Shown here: piece after piece, positions 1 to 7,961 of the stretch | How positions within the stretch are numbered: the first letter of the stretch is position 1 | Layout: each line of letters opens with the position of its first letter | DNA from: Actinomycetota bacterium | GTDB taxonomy: Bacteria > Actinomycetota > Actinomycetes > S36-B12 > CAIYMF01 | NCBI GenBank assembly: GCA_020161245.1 | Contig: JAIUOK010000009.1 | Coordinates: 37,101-101,100, forward strand | Direction: 5' to 3' | Length of the DNA: 64,000 nucleotides | Made by a program: the position numbers and the translations under genes | The notes under the pieces: generated by a model | Databases searched by the model: none | Seen by the model: only the letters and a program-made list of their open reading frames with translations | What the model was told of the DNA's origin: nothing

Positions 1-555
1 GTGCTCTGGCGCGACTCCGCCGACTACTGGGGGCGCGGCCTGCTGCTGTCCGTCAACGACAGGGTCGACGGGTTCGGCAGCTGGGTCTACAACCAGTCGT
101 GGATGGGGCTCGTCGACGGCCTGACGCCGCCGTGGCCCACGGTGCTGTGGCTGCTGCTGTCGGCTGCGACCGTCGTCGTCGCGCTGCGGGCGTCCGCGCG
201 CTCCCACCGGTCGGGCGACGCCGTCATGGTGCTCGGGCTCGTCGGGCTCGCCAGCGTGCTCGTGACGCCGATCGCGTGGCACCACCATGCCGTGTGGGTC
301 GTGCCCGCGCTGCTCGCTGTCGTCAGTGACGGGAGGACGTCCTGGCGCACTGTCGGCGCGGGCGTCGTGGCGGTGCTCCTCATGGTGCCGTCACGGCTGC
401 CCACGCTGCCGCCCGACCGCTACGTCGTCGAGTACGTCGCGCTGCTCGTGCTCATGCTGGTCGTCGTCGAGCGACGGGAAACCGCTGGGCCGCAAGCGAT
501 CAGCGGCTCGCCGTCGCCACCCTCAGACCGAGCAGCACCAGGACAGTCCCGCTGA
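1..555 (+). CDS. GT87-family (DUF2029) mannosyltransferase, C-terminal part
   Basis: This is the C-terminal 184 residues of a polytopic membrane glycosyltransferase; the gene begins left of the window. The family transfers mannose from polyprenyl-phosphate-mannose to envelope glycolipids on the outer face of the membrane. Family signs seen are SADYWGRG near the start, the NQSWMG motif (about residues 32-37) and the TPIAWHHHAVWV block (about 89-100), which matches the SP-x-SW-x-HH motif, followed by hydrophobic helices. The last 56 bases overlap the convergent LysE gene, so the Pro/Ser-rich tail is encoded opposite the LysE C-terminus. Substrate is inferred from the family. Confidence 0.75.
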   Translation: MLWRDSADYWGRGLLLSVNDRVDGFGSWVYNQSWMGLVDGLTPPWPTVLWLLLSAATVVVALRASARSHRSGDAVMVLGLVGLASVLVTPIAWHHHAVWVVPALLAVVSDGRTSWRTVGAGVVAVLLMVPSRLPTLPPDRYVVEYVALLVLMLVVVERRETAGPQAISGSPSPPSDRAAPGQSR

Positions 556-1141
556 TGTAGTCGAGACGACGACGGATCTTGGTCTTGCTGAACCAGGCGC
601 TGGCCCGGCCGACCGTGTGGGCCAGGCCGAGATAGAGCACCAGCTCGACCGCCACCTGGATGGTGGCCAGCACCATCGTCGTGAGCAGGACGGGGCCGTC
701 CTTGGGCACGAACTGCGGGTAGAAGGCGAACATGAACGCCGCAGCCTTCGGGTTCGCGAGCTGCACGATCAGGCCCTCGGCGAACGCGCCCTTGTCCGAG
801 CGCGCGGCCGGAGGCTCGGGCAGGGCCTCGACACCGCCGCGGTCGCGCAGCGCCCAGCCCGAGCGCAGCGACTTGACCCCGAGGTAGACCAGGAAGACCG
901 CGCCGACGACCTTGAGGACGACGAAGGCGGTCTCCGACGCGGCGACGAGCGCCGCGAGGCCCGCGCCTGCGGCGAGCGCCCAAATCCAGAGCCCGGCCTC
1001 GATCCCGAGGACGGTGGGGACTGCGGCGCGGAAGCCGTGCTGGCCGGCCCGCTGGAAGATCAGCGCCATGGCGGGGCCGGGGCTCGCAGCGATGACGAGC
1101 ACCGCGACGAGGAACGCCGGCAGCACGCTGATGATGTCCAC
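500..1141 (-). CDS. LysE-family amino-acid exporter
   Basis: Predicted 213-residue inner-membrane exporter of the LysE/RhtB family, which expels amino acids or their derivatives by proton antiport. The N-terminus carries the family signature ASPGPAMALIFQRA (about residues 17-30), then about six hydrophobic helices, and LANPKAAAFM (about 125-134), the conserved NPK segment. The GTG at 1141 is chosen because the first helix starts five residues later; the longer upstream reading frame is shadow sequence of the YwiC-like gene. The 3' end overlaps the convergent mannosyltransferase by 56 bases. The substrate cannot be told from sequence. Confidence 0.88.
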   Translation of the reverse strand: MDIISVLPAFLVAVLVIAASPGPAMALIFQRAGQHGFRAAVPTVLGIEAGLWIWALAAGAGLAALVAASETAFVVLKVVGAVFLVYLGVKSLRSGWALRDRGGVEALPEPPAARSDKGAFAEGLIVQLANPKAAAFMFAFYPQFVPKDGPVLLTTMVLATIQVAVELVLYLGLAHTVGRASAWFSKTKIRRRLDYISGTVLVLLGLRVATASR

Positions 1142-1182
1142 CCGCGAAGCATGGCAGGTGGCCGCGCGCGGTCGCTCTGCGG

Positions 1183-1956
1183 TTACGCGAGCAGGGCCGC
1201 CATCAGCGCACCGGCGTAGACCGCAACCAGCCCACCGAGCTCGACGAGCCCGATCACCATGGGCTTGCGCGGGGTGCGCCCGACGACGAACGCGCGGACC
1301 GCCAGCACCACGAACGCGGGCACCAGCCACCAGCCCGACGGGAGCCCCCAGACGACGGCGAGCCCGGCCGCAGCCCCCACCGCGGCGACCGCGAAGGCGC
1401 GCGAGGCCAGCGCATAGCGGCGGTCGCGGCGCTCGCGGATCAGCGACTTCACGTGGAGGGTCGACCCCGTCAGTGCGAGCACCACCACGCCCGTGAGCAC
1501 CCACACGCGGGACGGGACGTCCGCGATCGGAGGGGGCACGAGCGACTGGGCACCCACCGAGACCGCCCACGTCACCGGCACCATAGCCGCGCACTCGAAG
1601 ACGAACACGAGGTCGTTGGTCAGCGCCCGCTCGTCGTTGCGGCGGGCGTACCCGAGGTTGACCAGGAAGAACACGGCGTAGACGGCGCCCACCCACACCA
1701 GCCACGGCCGGTGCCACAGCAGGACCGCCGACGGCAGGAGCGCGGCTGCCGACCAGACGAGCAGCGGACGGCGGAAGCGGTCCGGCCGGGTGGCACGGAC
1801 CATGCCGAACGCGGCGTACGACAGCGGGTAGACAGCGACCCAGGCGACCGCGAGCAGGAGGACGAGCGGGGTCCACGGGCTGACCAGTGCGCCGAGCAGG
1901 ACCGGCAGGGCCAGGAAGGCCCAGGCTCCGTGCTGCGGCGGGACGTACGACGACAT
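1183..1956 (-). CDS. YwiC-like family membrane protein
   Basis: A 257-residue polytopic membrane protein with about eight hydrophobic segments. It has the N-terminal PPQHGAWAFLALP motif typical of the YwiC-like family, a basic loop with RATRPDRFRRP (about 54-64) and a conserved RRNDERALTNDLVF loop (about 105-118). The Bacillus YwiC family has no firmly established function, so none is assigned. It lies upstream of the LysE gene on the same strand with a 41-base gap, so the two may be co-transcribed. Confidence 0.8.
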   Translation of the reverse strand: MSSYVPPQHGAWAFLALPVLLGALVSPWTPLVLLLAVAWVAVYPLSYAAFGMVRATRPDRFRRPLLVWSAAALLPSAVLLWHRPWLVWVGAVYAVFFLVNLGYARRNDERALTNDLVFVFECAAMVPVTWAVSVGAQSLVPPPIADVPSRVWVLTGVVVLALTGSTLHVKSLIRERRDRRYALASRAFAVAAVGAAAGLAVVWGLPSGWWLVPAFVVLAVRAFVVGRTPRKPMVIGLVELGGLVAVYAGALMAALLA

Positions 1957-2011
1957 GAGCGCTCCGGACGAGCAACCCCCACCGGCGTCGACCCTAGCGC
2001 GCGGCGGCCCG

Positions 2012-2905
2012 CTACTCCTCGGGGGCGACGACGGGCGAGCTGCGGCTGCGCTGCGCCCAGACGACGCAGGCGATCACGATGCCCGCCGTGAGCACCGTCA
2101 GAGCGGTCACCTCCTCGCCGAGCCACCACGCCGACCACACCAGCGTGAGCGGCGCCTGCAGCTGCTGCACCTGCCCGCCGTACGCGGTGCCCGCGCGCGC
2201 CAGGCCGGCGTACCAGGCGAAGAAGCCCAGGTACATCGACGAGACGCCGAGCCCGATGAGCGCGGCCCACTCGCCGGACGTCGTGGCGTAGTCGGAGCTC
2301 GTCGCCGACCACAGCCACAGCGAGAGCGGCAGGGTCAGCGGGAGTGCGAGCACGACCACCCAGGAGATCACCTGCCAGCCGGGCATCTCACGGCTCACGG
2401 CCGCGCCCTCGACGTAGCACCACGACGACGAGAGCACGGCGCCGATGACGAGCAGGTCGGCGACGAGGTCGCCGCCCTCGGCCCCGCCGCGCGCGAGCGC
2501 GAACACGACGAGCGCCGCCGTGCCCGCTCCGGCCGCGAGCCAAAACTGCAGCGGCACGCGCTCCTTGCCGCGCAGCACGGCGAACAGGGCGGTCGTGAGC
2601 GGCATGAACGCCGCAATCACCGCCGCGTGCGCGGAGGTCGTGCGCTCGAGCGCCAGCGCGAGCAGGATCGGCCAGCCGAAGACGGCACCGAGCATGGTGA
2701 ACAGCAGCGGCCGCAGGAAGCGCCGCTCCGGCCACGGGACGCGCCGCACGGCGAGGACCAGCACGGCCAGCGCGCCCGCGATCACGGCGCGCCCTGTCGC
2801 GGTGAGGTACGGCGAGAAGCCGCCCACCGCGACCTTGGTCATCGGCACCGAGAACGAGAACAGCAGCACGCCGACGAAGGCCCACAGCAGCCCCGACCGC
2901 ACCAT
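2012..2905 (-). CDS. EamA/DMT-family transporter
   Basis: About 297 residues forming ten predicted membrane helices in two repeated EamA halves (about residues 5-140 and 150-285), the architecture of drug/metabolite transporters such as RhaT and YdcZ relatives. The SVPMTKVAV segment near residue 20 and the GRAVIAGALAVLVL helix fit the first EamA repeat. I use the ATG at 2905 because the first helix follows directly; an in-frame GTG at 2956 would add 17 residues of no membrane character. It ends 55 bases from the YwiC-like gene. Substrate is unknown. Confidence 0.82.
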   Translation of the reverse strand: MVRSGLLWAFVGVLLFSFSVPMTKVAVGGFSPYLTATGRAVIAGALAVLVLAVRRVPWPERRFLRPLLFTMLGAVFGWPILLALALERTTSAHAAVIAAFMPLTTALFAVLRGKERVPLQFWLAAGAGTAALVVFALARGGAEGGDLVADLLVIGAVLSSSWCYVEGAAVSREMPGWQVISWVVVLALPLTLPLSLWLWSATSSDYATTSGEWAALIGLGVSSMYLGFFAWYAGLARAGTAYGGQVQQLQAPLTLVWSAWWLGEEVTALTVLTAGIVIACVVWAQRSRSSPVVAPEE

Positions 2906-3091
2906 AGCTGCGCTGGTCCCGACGGCGGTGCTCACGGCCGCCGACCCTAGCCCCACGGCCCTGCGGAGGGACGCGTGTCACACCAGCATGTGCAGCGAAG
3001 CCGGCCCGTTCTGCGGCACAGCTGGTGCTACACGCGGACCGTCGGGCTGGTGCGGGCCCGGGACGAGGCGGGCGCCTAGGCTCGGGCGGAG

Positions 3092-3580
3092 ATGAGCGAC
3101 GTGGAGGGCGCAGTGCGGGCAGGGGCGATGATCGTGACGGCGGCGGCAGCCGCCCTGGTGCTGGCCGCGTGCGACAGCGGCGGCAGCCCGACGGCGACGT
3201 CGTCGAGCGCCGCGCCCTCGGCGTCGTCCACCTCAGCATCGGCCTCGCCCACGCCGGCCTCGACCACGCCGACCGCGAGCGCCTCGGCGTCGGGAAGCCC
3301 GACGCCGTCCGGGCCCGGCGGCGTCGTGGCGGCCTTCCAGCTGTGCGGCACCGCGCTGGCGCTGTCGGCCGGCTGGATCGGGCAGGTCTCCGCCGAGCAG
3401 CTGGCCGAGGGCCGCAACGCCTACGCCGACGCCCGCGACGCCTACACCGACGACGGCTCGGGGCTGCTGCAGAAGGCCGACGCCGTCGTGGCCGCGGTCG
3501 ACGCGCAGGACACGCCGTCGGTCATCACCACGGCCAAGGAGCTCGGCGCCGCCTGCCGGGAGTTCAACCCCGGCACCTGA
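3092..3580 (+). CDS. putative lipoprotein with Ser/Thr/Pro-rich linker
   Basis: A 162-residue predicted exported lipoprotein. A hydrophobic N-terminus ends in a lipobox, VLAAC, with the cysteine at residue 27. It is followed by about 45 residues of Ser/Thr/Ala/Pro linker and then a globular part of about 85 residues with two cysteines that could form a disulphide. The globular part looks helical and has an Asp/Ala-rich run. Nothing identifies a function. It is divergent from the EamA gene, with a 186-base spacer (to the 2905 start) holding a TAGGCT -10-like hexamer just upstream of its start. Confidence 0.62.
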   Translation: MSDVEGAVRAGAMIVTAAAAALVLAACDSGGSPTATSSSAAPSASSTSASASPTPASTTPTASASASGSPTPSGPGGVVAAFQLCGTALALSAGWIGQVSAEQLAEGRNAYADARDAYTDDGSGLLQKADAVVAAVDAQDTPSVITTAKELGAACREFNPGT

Positions 3581-3592
3581 CCGCAGGCCCCG

Positions 3593-3973
3593 CTACGGCG
3601 CGGGCTGCTCCGCGGCCGCAGCGCCGGCGCCGGCTTCCCTACCCTGCTTCTCGGCGATCTCGGCCCGGACCCACTGCGTCACCTTGTGCTCGGCAACGAA
3701 CGACACGAACGGGATCGTGCCGGCGAGGACGACGAAGGCCATCCGCAGCACCGGCCAGCGCAGCCGCAGGCACAGGTCGAGCGCCACGATCACGTAGATC
3801 ATGTAGAGCCACCCGTGCGCGATGGCGACAGGCGCCGTGGTGTCGATGACCTTGAAGACGTACCGGAGCAGCATGCCCGCGACGAGCACGAGCAGCATGA
3901 CGCCGACGATCCACGCCATGACGCGGTAGCGCGTGAGCGCCTTCTCGACGGGCGGGACAGGTCCGGTGATCAC
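3593..3973 (-). CDS. DUF3817 family integral membrane protein
   Basis: A 126-residue membrane protein with three predicted helices (about 17-38, 50-68 and 75-95). The pattern EKALTRYRVMAWIVGV, then HGWLYMIYVIVALDL, then RWPVLRMAFVVLAGTIPF is typical of the actinobacterial DUF3817 family. A charged and Ala-rich tail follows. The start is a GTG. It sits immediately downstream of the SURF1 gene on the same strand (51 bases), so the two may be one transcript. Function is unknown. Confidence 0.8.
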   Translation of the reverse strand: MITGPVPPVEKALTRYRVMAWIVGVMLLVLVAGMLLRYVFKVIDTTAPVAIAHGWLYMIYVIVALDLCLRLRWPVLRMAFVVLAGTIPFVSFVAEHKVTQWVRAEIAEKQGREAGAGAAAAEQPAP

Positions 3974-4024
3974 GCGCGCGCCTCTCGCTGCTCGACGACG
4001 TGCCGCCCCTGCGCGGCACCGCCC

Positions 4025-4774
4025 CTAGTAGACCTCAGGCGCCGCGCGCCCGCCTGCGGCGGGGGGCGCGGCAGCGGCCGCCTCGGCCTCGGCCTCAGAG
4101 GCCTCGAGCCTCAGCCAGCGCAGCCACACGAACACCACGAAGGCCGCGAACACGATCCACTGCAGCGCATATCCGGCGTTGCGCAGCCGGAAGTCGCCCG
4201 TGCCCTGGCCGCCGAAGGGCGGGTTCACCGGCGTCGCAGCCACGGCCGGCTCAGGCTCCTGCGACGTCTCGGACACCCACCCCTGCACGTGCTCGTAGGG
4301 CAGATCGAGCCCCACCGCGGTGAGCCGGTCGGTCACGCCGTCGACCGGCGCTCCCGTCGTGCCCGGCTCGCCCTCGAACGGCTGCGCCAGCCCGCGGACG
4401 ACGACGGCGCCGGACGGCGCGGCCACCGCGGCGTCGTCGCGGCTGCGCACGGTGGCCCGCGCGACCGGCACGGCGGGGCCGTCGACAGGGATCACCGGCG
4501 TCACGACCCAGTAGCCCTCGCCGTGGTCGATGAGCACCTGGTGCTCCGGGTCCCACGTTCCGCGCACCACCACCGGGGTCCCGTACGCGGACGGGTCCGG
4601 CGCCGACGACGCCGTGAGGACGTCGGCCACCGGCACCGCGGGCCGCTCGGCAGTGGTGTCCTGCTCGGTGGCGCGCTGCCACTGCCAGTACGACATCCCG
4701 CCGAAGGCGATGATCGCGAGGACGGCGACGACCGTCAGCGCCAGCCAGCGCGGCGTCGCGAGCGTCCTGAGCAC
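4025..4774 (-). CDS. SURF1 family cytochrome oxidase assembly protein
   Basis: A 249-residue protein with one N-terminal helix (about residues 12-30, followed by YWQWQRA) and one C-terminal helix (about 205-222, followed by RWLRLEASE), enclosing a soluble extracytoplasmic domain. This two-helix topology and the WQWQR-type motif are hallmarks of SURF1, which helps haem insertion into the CuA/haem-copper terminal oxidase. The last residues are Ala/Glu rich. GTG start. It is divergent from arfB with a 53-base gap. No oxidase subunit genes lie in this window. Confidence 0.85.
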   Translation of the reverse strand: MLRTLATPRWLALTVVAVLAIIAFGGMSYWQWQRATEQDTTAERPAVPVADVLTASSAPDPSAYGTPVVVRGTWDPEHQVLIDHGEGYWVVTPVIPVDGPAVPVARATVRSRDDAAVAAPSGAVVVRGLAQPFEGEPGTTGAPVDGVTDRLTAVGLDLPYEHVQGWVSETSQEPEPAVAATPVNPPFGGQGTGDFRLRNAGYALQWIVFAAFVVFVWLRWLRLEASEAEAEAAAAAPPAAGGRAAPEVY

Positions 4775-4827
4775 GCCTCCACGGTAACCGGCACGCCCCG
4801 GGGGCTGCGCCCCAGGAAGATGGGGGC

Positions 4828-5256
4828 ATGCCCGGAGATCTGCGCGTCCGCGGCTCGGTCGTCATCCCCGAGGCCGAGCTGTCCTGGCGCTTCTCCCGGT
4901 CGTCCGGCCCGGGCGGCCAGGGCGTGAACACCACCGACTCCCGCGTCGAGCTGCGCTGGGCCCTCGCCTCGTCGTCGGCCCTGGGCCCGGTGCTGCGCGA
5001 GCGCGCGCTGGAGCGCCTGGCCGACCGCCTCGTCGACGGCGAGGTGGTGGTGACGGCGTCGGAGCAGCGCAGCCAGTGGCAGAACCGGCTGGCAGCCGAG
5101 CGGCGCCTGGTGGATCTCGTGGCCGAGGCGATCGCGGCGCCGCCCCGCCCGCGCCGGCCGACCCGGCCCACGGCGGGATCGCGGGAGCGCCGGCTGGCGG
5201 CCAAGAAGCGGCGCGGCGACGTCAAGCGCCTGCGCAGAGGCGATCTGGAGGGCTGA
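4828..5256 (+). CDS. arfB: alternative ribosome-rescue peptidyl-tRNA hydrolase ArfB
   Basis: A 142-residue member of the ArfB/YaeJ class of release-factor-like proteins, which hydrolyse peptidyl-tRNA on ribosomes stalled without a stop codon. The catalytic GGQ lies in SSGPGGQGVNTTDSRVELRW (residues 22-41). The C-terminal tail is strongly basic (PRPRRPTRP, then RERRLAAKKRRGDVKRLRR), as needed to enter the empty mRNA channel. The length matches the family. The final codons for GDLEG lie inside a 22-bp-arm palindrome that also encodes the end of the convergent small membrane protein. Confidence 0.92.
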   Translation: MPGDLRVRGSVVIPEAELSWRFSRSSGPGGQGVNTTDSRVELRWALASSSALGPVLRERALERLADRLVDGEVVVTASEQRSQWQNRLAAERRLVDLVAEAIAAPPRPRRPTRPTAGSRERRLAAKKRRGDVKRLRRGDLEG

Positions 5257-5292
5257 CGCGTCGGAAGAGCGACGCGTCACCCCTCCAGATCG
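5241..5292. terminator. long palindrome, likely bidirectional terminator
   Basis: Arms 5241-5262 and 5271-5292 are complementary over 22 bp with a single mismatch, around the 8-base loop GGAAGAGC. It covers both 3' ends of the convergent arfB and small membrane protein genes, so each protein ends in DLEG. Sixteen bases of the right arm recur exactly at 7904-7919. Confidence 0.75.
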
Positions 5293-5537
5293 GGTGAATC
5301 GCCGGACGGCGCCGGCTGCGGCTTCGGCTTCTTGCGGTCGGTGGCGGCCTCGTCGAAGTCGACGCGCTTCATCTGCTTGTTCATGCTGCGGATGAGCAGC
5401 ACCACGGCGCCCGCCATGAACAGGACGGCGAGGAAGCCGAGGTAGCCCGGCGTCACGCGGTCGGGGTCGACGGCGGGAGAGGGCGACGGCGACGGCGCCC
5501 GGGACGCGAGCAGGACGAGCAGCGGGGCGGGACTCAC
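5277..5537 (-). CDS. small single-pass membrane protein coupled to mca
   Basis: An 86-residue protein with a Pro/Ser-rich N-terminus, one membrane helix (about residues 32-50, ending LLIRSMNKQMKRV) and a charged, Pro-rich cytoplasmic tail. Its GTG start lies two bases after the mca stop codon, so translational coupling is likely. A small conserved membrane protein follows mca in mycobacteria (Rv1083 position), and this looks like its counterpart. Function is unknown. The C-terminal codons lie in the 5241-5292 palindrome. Confidence 0.75.
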   Translation of the reverse strand: MSPAPLLVLLASRAPSPSPSPAVDPDRVTPGYLGFLAVLFMAGAVVLLIRSMNKQMKRVDFDEAATDRKKPKPQPAPSGDSPDLEG

Positions 5538-5539
5538 GG

Positions 5540-6481
5540 TCAGAGTGTCCTCTCGGGACGGACGCCGGCGAACAGGTCGTCCTCGTAGGGGCCGGTGCGG
5601 ACGTCGGGGACGAGGCTGCGCGCGAGCTGGAAGTCCTCGGTGGGCCATGCCCGTCGCTGCGCCTCGAGCGGCACATGGAACCAGCGGCCGTCGGGGTCGA
5701 TCTGGGTGGCGTGGGCCTTGAGGGCCTCGTCGCGCGTCTCGAACCAGTCGGCGCACTCGACCCGGGTGGTGAGCCGGGCGGCGTCCTCGGGCTTGTCCTC
5801 CCAGCCCTCGAGCCACTCGGCGTACGGCGACTCGACGCCGTCGGCGAGGCACGCCTCGTGCAGCGCGACGAGCCGGGCCTTGTGGAAGGTCAGGTGGTAG
5901 TAGAGCTTGGCCGGCTGCCACGGCTCCCCGGTGCCGGGGAACTGCTCGGGATCGCCCGCGGCCTCGAACGCGCGCATCGACACCTCGTGGGTGCGGATGT
6001 GGTCGGGGTGGGGGTAGCCGCCGTTCTCGTCGTACGTCGTCATGACGTGCGGGCGGAACTCGCGCACGAGCGCCACGAGCGGGGCCGTGGCCTCGTCGAG
6101 AGGCACGAGGGCGAAGCAGCCCTCGGGCAGCGGCGGCACGTTGCCGTCCTCGTCGGGCTCGGGCAGGCCGCTGTCGTGGAAGCCCAGCCACCGGTGCTGC
6201 ACGCCGAGGATGGCGGCGGCGCGCGCCATCTCCTCCCGGCGGAAGCCGGCGAGGTCGTCGAGCACGCGGGGGTCGTGGGCCAGCCCGGGGTTGAGGACAT
6301 CGCCCCGCTCGCCGCCCGTGCACGAGACCACGAGCACCTCGACGCCCTCGCTGACGTAGCGCGCCGCGCTGGCGGCGCCCTTGCTCGACTCGTCGTCGGG
6401 GTGCGCGTGGACCGCCATGAGCCGCAGCGGCTCGCCCGGCGCGGGCAGGCCCGGGCGGGCGTGCACCGTCGGATCGGTCAC
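5540..6481 (-). CDS. mca: mycothiol S-conjugate amidase Mca
   Basis: A 313-residue LmbE-family zinc amidase. It cleaves mycothiol S-conjugates of electrophiles and drugs to a mercapturic acid plus GlcN-Ins, and so detoxifies in the cytoplasm. The zinc motif AVHAHPDDESSKG is at about residues 23-35 and the second histidine motif GGYPHPDHIRTHEV at about 148-161. The length fits Mca rather than the shorter MshB, and the C-terminal part (PDGRWFHVPLEAQRRAW) is Mca-like. GTG start at 6481. Its presence implies a mycothiol-producing organism. DUF4307 is divergent upstream, as in related genomes. Confidence 0.93.
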   Translation of the reverse strand: MTDPTVHARPGLPAPGEPLRLMAVHAHPDDESSKGAASAARYVSEGVEVLVVSCTGGERGDVLNPGLAHDPRVLDDLAGFRREEMARAAAILGVQHRWLGFHDSGLPEPDEDGNVPPLPEGCFALVPLDEATAPLVALVREFRPHVMTTYDENGGYPHPDHIRTHEVSMRAFEAAGDPEQFPGTGEPWQPAKLYYHLTFHKARLVALHEACLADGVESPYAEWLEGWEDKPEDAARLTTRVECADWFETRDEALKAHATQIDPDGRWFHVPLEAQRRAWPTEDFQLARSLVPDVRTGPYEDDLFAGVRPERTL

Positions 6482-6671
6482 GGGTGCTCCTGTTCCAGCT
6501 GCGGCGCACCGCTCGGGTGCGTGCCGGTCGGACGGCGTCGGTGGCGTGCGGGCCGGGCGGGGTGCGGGCGCGTGCACCCGCGGGCTGAGGGACACTGGAC
6601 CCCCGAGGGCCCGGACCCGCCAGGTCCGCCGTCCATCCTCCCAGACCCGACCGACCGCGCGAGGAGGCGAG

Positions 6672-7235
6672 GTGTCCGACGCCCGCGAGCCCGTCGCCGC
6701 TGCGGCGCCGGCGTCCGCTGAGGGCACGCCCCGCGCCGACGAGGGCCGGCTCGTCCGCGAGCCGCGCACCGGCCTCATGCTCGACGAGCGCATGGCCGAG
6801 CGCTACGGCGTCCGGCCCGCCAACCGCTGGGCCGTCGCCGCCATCGGCGTCCTCGTCGTGGCCTTCGTCGCCGGCGTCCTCGGCCTCGGCTACAAGCTCG
6901 CGACGCCGTCCACGCTGCCGAAGCTGCTCACCTTCCAGGTGGCCTCGCCGACCGAGGTGAAGGTCACCTTCGAGGTGCGCCGGGACGGCCGTGAGGAGAC
7001 CTACTGCGTGCTGCGCGCGCGGGCGGTCGACCACACCGACGTCGGCTACGCCACCGTGCGCATCACCCCCGGGGCCGACTACGTCCAGCGCACGTTCCCG
7101 ATCGCGACGTACGCCGAGGCCACGACGGCCGAGGTGCTCGGCTGCGAGGCCGGCGGCCCCCCGGTGGTCGACGCGCCGGCGTTCCGCCCGGGCAGCACCA
7201 ACCCCCCGCAGCTCGAGGTGCTCGACGGCACGTGA
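6672..7235 (+). CDS. DUF4307 domain membrane protein
   Basis: A 187-residue protein with a cytoplasmic N-terminus containing LDERMAERYGVR (about 37-48), one membrane helix (about 53-75) and an extracytoplasmic domain with two cysteines. This matches actinobacterial DUF4307, found beside mca and greA. The GTG at 6672 is preceded at a good distance by GAGGAGGCGAG. It is divergent from mca and upstream of greA on the same strand. No function is known for the family. Confidence 0.82.
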   Translation: MSDAREPVAAAAPASAEGTPRADEGRLVREPRTGLMLDERMAERYGVRPANRWAVAAIGVLVVAFVAGVLGLGYKLATPSTLPKLLTFQVASPTEVKVTFEVRRDGREETYCVLRARAVDHTDVGYATVRITPGADYVQRTFPIATYAEATTAEVLGCEAGGPPVVDAPAFRPGSTNPPQLEVLDGT

Positions 7236-7257
7236 GCGTGCCCGGGCCCGGCGCACG

Positions 7258-7263
7258 TAGGCT
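7258..7263 (+). promoter_or_regulatory. candidate -10 element of greA
   Basis: TAGGCT fits the actinobacterial TANNNT -10 pattern and lies in the 134-base DUF4307-greA gap, 107 bases before the greA start. No convincing -35 was seen. Confidence 0.35.
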
Positions 7264-7369
7264 GGACCCCCGCGCGGAGGCCGATACCGGCGTCCGGCAC
7301 CTGATCCCGCACCATCCGACCGCACGCTGCGCCGCATCCCCGCGGCACCGTCGAAGCAGAGGCTGACCC

Positions 7370-7858
7370 GTGACCGACGCACCCGAGACCTGGCTGACCC
7401 AGGAGGCCTTCGACCGGCTCCAGGAGGAGCTCGAGGACCGCTCGGGCCCGCGGCGCGACACGATCGTCAAGCGCATCGAGGCTGCGCGCGAGGAGGGCGA
7501 CCTCCGCGAGAACGGCGGCTACCACGCGGCCAAGGAGGAGCAGGGCAAGAACGAGGCCCGCATCCGCCAGCTGCGCCAGCTGCTCGAGAACGCGCGCATC
7601 GGCACGCCGCCCGCCGCCGACGGCGAGGTCGCGCAGGGGCAGATCGTCACCGTGAAGCTCGTCGAGTTCGACGAGGAGGAGACCTTCCTGCTCGGCTCGC
7701 GCGAGGAGGCGGCCACCGCCTCGATCTCGGTCTACTCCCCCACGTCGCCGATCGGCGCCGCGGTGCTCGGCCAGAAGGTCGGAGAGACCGTGAGCTACCA
7801 GGCCCCCAACGGCAAGGTCTTCCACGTCGAGATCCTCAAGACGGCCCCGAACGTCTGA
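7370..7858 (+). CDS. greA: transcription elongation factor GreA
   Basis: A 162-residue GreA, which binds the secondary channel of RNA polymerase and stimulates cleavage of backtracked transcripts. The N-terminal antiparallel coiled coil (about residues 8-80) contains TWLTQEAFDRLQEELEDR and the tip segment AREEGDLRENGGYHAAKEEQ, with the acidic tip residues D and E. The C-terminal FKBP-like domain ends with GEKVSYQAPNG-type sequence (here GETVSYQAPNGK). A strong hairpin 12 bases after the stop closes the unit. Confidence 0.96.
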   Translation: MTDAPETWLTQEAFDRLQEELEDRSGPRRDTIVKRIEAAREEGDLRENGGYHAAKEEQGKNEARIRQLRQLLENARIGTPPAADGEVAQGQIVTVKLVEFDEEETFLLGSREEAATASISVYSPTSPIGAAVLGQKVGETVSYQAPNGKVFHVEILKTAPNV

Positions 7859-7870
7859 GCCCGACCACTA

Positions 7871-7902
7871 CGAAGGCCCCCCGCGATCGCGGGGGGCCTT
7901 CG
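7871..7902 (+). terminator. greA terminator hairpin
   Basis: A perfect inverted repeat, CGAAGGCCCCCCGCG paired with its complement around a 2-base AT centre, 12 bases after the greA stop. Confidence 0.85.
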
Positions 7903-7903
7903 T

Positions 7904-7953
7904 CGATCTGGAGGGGTGAGCGACCGCTATGGCCGTCGCTCACCCATCCGGAG
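7904..7953. repeat. intergenic palindrome related to the 5241-5292 element
   Basis: An 11-bp perfect stem (GGGTGAGCGAC at 7914-7924 with 7935-7945) around a 10-base loop is flanked by ATCTGGAG and ATCCGGAG. Bases 7904-7919 repeat, exactly, one arm of the palindrome at 5241-5292. It lies between greA and the convergent ABC permease gene and may terminate both. Confidence 0.6.
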
Positions 7954-7961
7954 CGGGTCTG

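Noticed and set aside
5277..7382. A long minus-strand frame spanning mca, DUF4307 and part of greA
   Set aside because: Its upstream two thirds is repetitive Arg/Gly/Ala sequence antisense or out of frame to mca, DUF4307 and greA; only the last 86 codons (the small membrane protein) look real.
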